Source of the DNA: Kitasatospora sp. NBC_00240
Lineage (GTDB): Bacteria > Actinomycetota > Actinomycetes > Streptomycetales > Streptomycetaceae
Assembly: GCF_026342405.1 (NCBI RefSeq)
Contig: NZ_JAPEMU010000001.1
Location: 5,766,001-5,830,000, forward strand
Reading direction: 5' to 3'
Length of the DNA stretch: 64,000 nt
Part shown: in pieces, positions 61,379-64,000 of the stretch
Layout: every line of letters starts with the position of its first letter
Numbering within the stretch: the first letter of the stretch is position 1
The notes under the pieces: model-generated
What the model saw: the letters and a program-made list of their open reading frames with translations, nothing else
What the model was told of the DNA's origin: nothing
Database searches by the model: none
Translations under genes and position numbers: made by a program

Positions 61379-61590
61379 GTGATGCCTCCGGGCAGGATGG
61401 GACGGGGGACGGACAGCGGGGAAGTCCTGGACGGACGGGCATGTGGGCTGCCGACCGAAGGGGACAATAGCGGAGCGGACCGACGAGGGGGCGGCCGGTG
61501 ACGGCAGGAAACCTGTCGACCCGTGAACCGGGTGCTGCGTTCGGGTACGAGCGTTCGGGCACGAGCTTTCAGGCGCGGGCGCAGGCCGGT

Positions 61591-62016
61591 TCAGGGCCGG
61601 GAGATGCCCAGCCGCTCCAGCTGCCACACCCAGGCGGCGGCCAGGGCGGCGGCGATCAGGGTGTTCCGGCGGCCCGCGGGCAGCTCGGACCACCAGCGGC
61701 CGGGGCCGAGCGGGGCGAACAGCAGGCCGACGGCGGCGGCGACCGTCACCGGGTTGGCGCCGAGCGCGGTCGCCCAGTCGCCCCGGCCGGCCTCGATGAA
61801 GACGGTGGTGCTCCCGCAGACCGGGCAGGGGACGCCGGTGACCAGCCGCAGCGGGCAGAGCACACCGGGATCGTGCGCCCGGTGCAGTCCGGCCGCGGCC
61901 ACCGCGGCCGCCGCGCCGGCGGCCCCGCGCAGCAGCATCCGCAGCACCGAGCCCGGCAGGGAGCCGGCGCTGCGCCGCCAACGGACCGTCAGTCCGGTCA
62001 TGGTCGGGGTGGTCAC
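61591..62016 (-). CDS. DUF2752 membrane protein
   Basis: 141 residues from a GTG at 62016 placed two bases after the upstream stop codon, which suggests translational coupling; an ATG 5 codons later is possible. The DUF2752 signature is CPLRLVTGVPCPVCGSTTVF, with CPxCGxT as the conserved core and the upstream Cys. About three membrane helices: MLLRGAAGAAAAVAAAGL, GANPVTVAAAVGLLFAPL and NTLIAAALAAAWVW. The Cys pairs could bind a metal. Probably co-transcribed with the preceding DUF4190-like gene. Confidence 0.85.
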   Translation of the reverse strand: MTTPTMTGLTVRWRRSAGSLPGSVLRMLLRGAAGAAAAVAAAGLHRAHDPGVLCPLRLVTGVPCPVCGSTTVFIEAGRGDWATALGANPVTVAAAVGLLFAPLGPGRWWSELPAGRRNTLIAAALAAAWVWQLERLGISRP

Positions 62017-62018
62017 GG

Positions 62019-62420
62019 CTACTGCGGGGCGATCACGATGAAGACGATCATGGCGATCGAGATCAGCACGGCCAGCGTGTTGAGCGCGATCCCGCCGATC
62101 GACATGTTGCGGCCGATCCCGGTGGAGGCCGACCGGTTGAGCCCGGCGATGCCGACGCCGAGGCCGATCAGGCCGATGAACCCGCCGTAGAAGCAGGAGA
62201 AGAGGACGGCGACGAAGCCGAGGACGACGGCCGCCGTGGCGTAGGAGTTCGGCTGGGCGACGGGCTGCGGCGCGTACGCCTGCTGCTGCGGGTAGCCGTA
62301 TCCGGGCTGCTGGTACGGCTGCTGCGGCTGCTGGTACTGCGGCGCACCGTACTGCTGCGGCTGCTGCTGGCCGTAGCCGCCGTACGGGTCCGGCGGCGGT
62401 GTCTGGTACGGATTGCTCAC
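62019..62420 (-). CDS. DUF4190-like small membrane protein with Gln/Tyr/Pro repeats
   Basis: 133 residues from a GTG at 62420 with ribosome site GGGGGAACAACA. Residues 1-65 are low complexity (YGGYGQQQPQQYGAPQYQQP), very similar in style to the N-terminus of the RDD protein two genes away. Two membrane helices follow: ATAAVVLGFVAVLFSCFYGG with FIGLIGLGVGIAGL, and MSIGGIALNTLAVLISIAMI. The pattern (two helices with a GLNR loop) fits DUF4190. Function unknown. Confidence 0.82.
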   Translation of the reverse strand: MSNPYQTPPPDPYGGYGQQQPQQYGAPQYQQPQQPYQQPGYGYPQQQAYAPQPVAQPNSYATAAVVLGFVAVLFSCFYGGFIGLIGLGVGIAGLNRSASTGIGRNMSIGGIALNTLAVLISIAMIVFIVIAPQ

Positions 62421-62641
62421 TGTTGTTCCCCCGAGGATGTCCCCGCATCGTCTCCGGCGGCCCGTCACCGGGTTGTGGGCGCGGAGATGGCCGGCCCTTA
62501 TCGTCGACCGGACGGCCCGGCCGTGTCCAGCCTGGCCCGGGGCGCGGACAGAACTGTGGCGCAACCGCAACTAGAACCACACGTTCCGTATTCGCCGGGG
62601 CGCATTCACAGGCACCCCGGCCGATCCAGGAGAATAGGGCC

Positions 62642-63496
62642 ATGACTGCCCAGATTCTCGACGGCAAGGCCACCGCTGCCGCGATCAAGTCCGAACTGTC
62701 CGTCCGCGTGGCGGCTCTCAAGGAGCGGGGCATCGTCCCCGGTCTCGGTACCGTCCTGGTCGGCGACGACCCGGGCAGCCGCTGGTACGTCAACGGCAAG
62801 CACAAGGACTGCGCCGAGGTGGGGATCGCCTCGATCCAGCGCGAACTGCCCGCCACCGCCACCCAGCAGGACGTCGAGGACGTCGTCCGCGAGCTCAACG
62901 CCGACCCCGCCTGCACCGGCTACATCGTCCAGCTCCCGCTGCCCAAGGGCCTGGACCAGAACCCCGTCCTGGAGCTGATGGACCCGGACAAGGACGCCGA
63001 CGGCCTGCACCCGACCTCGCTCGGCCGGCTCGCCCTCGGCATCCAGGGCCCGCTGCCCTGCACCCCCCTCGGCATCGTCGAGCTGCTGCGCCGTCACGGC
63101 GTGGAGATCAACGGCGCCGAGGTGGTCGTCCTCGGCCGCGGTGTGACGGTCGGCCGCTCGATCGGCCTGCTGCTCACCCGCAAGAGCGAGAACGCCACCG
63201 TCACCCTGTGCCACACCGGCACCCGTGACCTGGCCTACCACCTGCGCAAGGCCGACATCGTCATCGCCGCCGCCGGGGTGCCCCACCTGGTCAAGCCGGA
63301 GGACGTCAAGCCGGGCGCGGCCGTGCTGGACGTCGGCGTCAGCCGCAGCGAGGGCAAGATCGTCGGCGACGTGCACCCCGGTGTCGCCGAGGTGGCCGGC
63401 TGGATCTCGCCGAACCCCGGCGGTGTCGGCCCGATGACCCGCGCCATGCTGCTCAACAACATCGTCGAGGCGGCCGAGCGCCGCGCCGGTATCTGA
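62642..63496 (+). CDS. folD: Bifunctional methylene-THF dehydrogenase/cyclohydrolase FolD
   Basis: 284 residues, ribosome site AGGAGA. It interconverts 5,10-methylene-THF, methenyl-THF and 10-formyl-THF with NADP+, supplying formyl groups for PurN and PurH, which are encoded just upstream. Motifs: GLGTVLVGDDPGSRWYVNGK with the catalytic Tyr and Lys of the Y-x3-K type, GYIVQLPLPKGLDQ, DADGLHPTSLGRLALG, the Rossmann VVVLGRGVTVGRSIGLLLTR and the C-terminal PGGVGPMTRAMLLNNIVEAA. Full family length. The downstream DUF3017 gene is 20 bp away and probably co-transcribed. Confidence 0.97.
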   Translation: MTAQILDGKATAAAIKSELSVRVAALKERGIVPGLGTVLVGDDPGSRWYVNGKHKDCAEVGIASIQRELPATATQQDVEDVVRELNADPACTGYIVQLPLPKGLDQNPVLELMDPDKDADGLHPTSLGRLALGIQGPLPCTPLGIVELLRRHGVEINGAEVVVLGRGVTVGRSIGLLLTRKSENATVTLCHTGTRDLAYHLRKADIVIAAAGVPHLVKPEDVKPGAAVLDVGVSRSEGKIVGDVHPGVAEVAGWISPNPGGVGPMTRAMLLNNIVEAAERRAGI

Positions 63497-63516
63497 CCCC
63501 GAGGGACGGTCTGGCC

Positions 63517-63942
63517 ATGAGCGAACGACGACCGGCCAGGACCCGCCGCCGGCCGGTACGGACGACGGGCACACTGCCGCCGGAGGGCGCCGGGTCGGCG
63601 CTGGGGCGCGGGCACACGCTGCCGGTCCGGCAGTGGCCGATAACGCTGGTCCTGACGGTGGTCCTGACCGGGCTCGCGGTCACCGTGTTCGCCGACTTCG
63701 AGGACGGCTTCAAGTACGGGCTGATGGTGGTCGGCGGTGGCATCCTGCTCGGCGCCGTACTGCGGCTGCTGCTGCCGGAGGTCGGCATGCTGGCGGTACG
63801 CAGCAGGTTCACCGACGTGATCGTGCTGCTGGTGCTCGGCTGCGGGATCGTGCTGCTCACCATGGTCGCCCAGCCCAATCCCTGGCTGGAGGTCCCGCTG
63901 CTGGACAACATCGGTCAGCTGATCGGCCGTCCCCGGCACTGA
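63517..63942 (+). CDS. DUF3017 membrane protein
   Basis: 141 residues from the ATG at 63517 (weak ribosome site GAGGGACGG). A basic N-terminus (1-40, many Arg) precedes three hydrophobic segments: WPITLVLTVVLTGLAVTVFA, GLMVVGGGILLGAVLRLLLP and VIVLLVLGCGIVLLTMVAQP. The LAVRSRFTDVIVLLVLG loop-helix is typical of DUF3017. Its placement right after folD is common in actinobacteria. Function unknown. Confidence 0.86.
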   Translation: MSERRPARTRRRPVRTTGTLPPEGAGSALGRGHTLPVRQWPITLVLTVVLTGLAVTVFADFEDGFKYGLMVVGGGILLGAVLRLLLPEVGMLAVRSRFTDVIVLLVLGCGIVLLTMVAQPNPWLEVPLLDNIGQLIGRPRH

Positions 63943-63960
63943 GGCCCGGCCGGCTCCCAC

Positions 63961-63991
63961 GGCCCCCGTCCGGTTCGTCCGGGCGGGGGCC
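63961..63991 (+). terminator. Terminator hairpin after the DUF3017 gene
   Basis: 13-bp arms with one G-T wobble pair (63961-63973, 63979-63991) and a short loop, 18 bp after the stop. Confidence 0.7.
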
Positions 63992-64000
63992 GCGTCATGC

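Overview
The window is a very GC-rich actinobacterial chromosome segment. A whiD-bldM pair with an intact sigma-BldN-type promoter, several Ser/Thr protein kinases, a zinc-ribbon membrane protein of the streptophobe type and a C-terminal LAHTG sorting signal place it in the Streptomycetaceae (Streptomyces or Kitasatospora). I see no insertion sequence, prophage, CRISPR array, rRNA or tRNA. It reads as conserved core chromosome.

Layout. 1-3511: end of tsaD, a small protein, a lipoprotein polysaccharide deacetylase, a THUMP-like methyltransferase and two paralogous small membrane proteins. 3714-5936: CIRCE-controlled groES-groEL with a His-rich GroEL tail. 6068-10121: a probably leaderless LysR gene, then the developmental regulators whiD and bldM and an ECF/SigD-like sigma factor. 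10538-13347: guaB and a GuaB-related paralogue lacking the catalytic Cys. 14247-19831: two active Ser/Thr kinases flanking a pseudokinase and a PH/SHOCT protein. 19937-29555: succinic semialdehyde dehydrogenase, a GMC oxidoreductase with a ferredoxin-like Cys cluster, the streptophobe-like protein, a 1.25-kb gap, guaA and a DoxX-Rieske fusion. 29638-33717: a Lia-like envelope-stress module (PspC/LiaF protein divergent from a PspC histidine kinase and its response regulator). 33805-41193: cell-surface proteins (LAHTG protein, NlpC/P60 and M23 peptidases, lipase-like hydrolase) around pcrA. 41683-42090: icmB.

42283-50831 holds the best candidate for an incompletely described system: a SWIM zinc-finger protein and a DUF5691 protein divergent from a MoxR-type AAA ATPase, a DUF5682 protein and a VWA/MIDAS protein. 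This recalls the uncharacterised E. coli yehL-M-P-Q set.

51170-53240 is sucCD, preceded by a CRP-like palindrome and followed by a perfect 23-bp hairpin. 53394-58071 carries an unusual membrane protein combining a LuxR-type HTH with a sigma-like region, a PerM/DUF6350 membrane protein and a small membrane protein. 58397-60627 is purN-purH, and 62642-63942 is folD with a DUF3017 gene. Purine supply is a recurring theme: guaB, guaB3, guaA, purN, purH and folD (formyl-THF supply). The order tsaD-groES-groEL-wbl-sigma-guaB-guaB3-GMC oxidase-guaA and the order pcrA-M23-sucC-sucD-perM-purN-purH both resemble, from memory, blocks in Mycobacterium tuberculosis, so much of this synteny predates the genus.

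All calls are by reading the sequence; no database search was run. Start codons were chosen from frame, Shine-Dalgarno-like sequence and family length.
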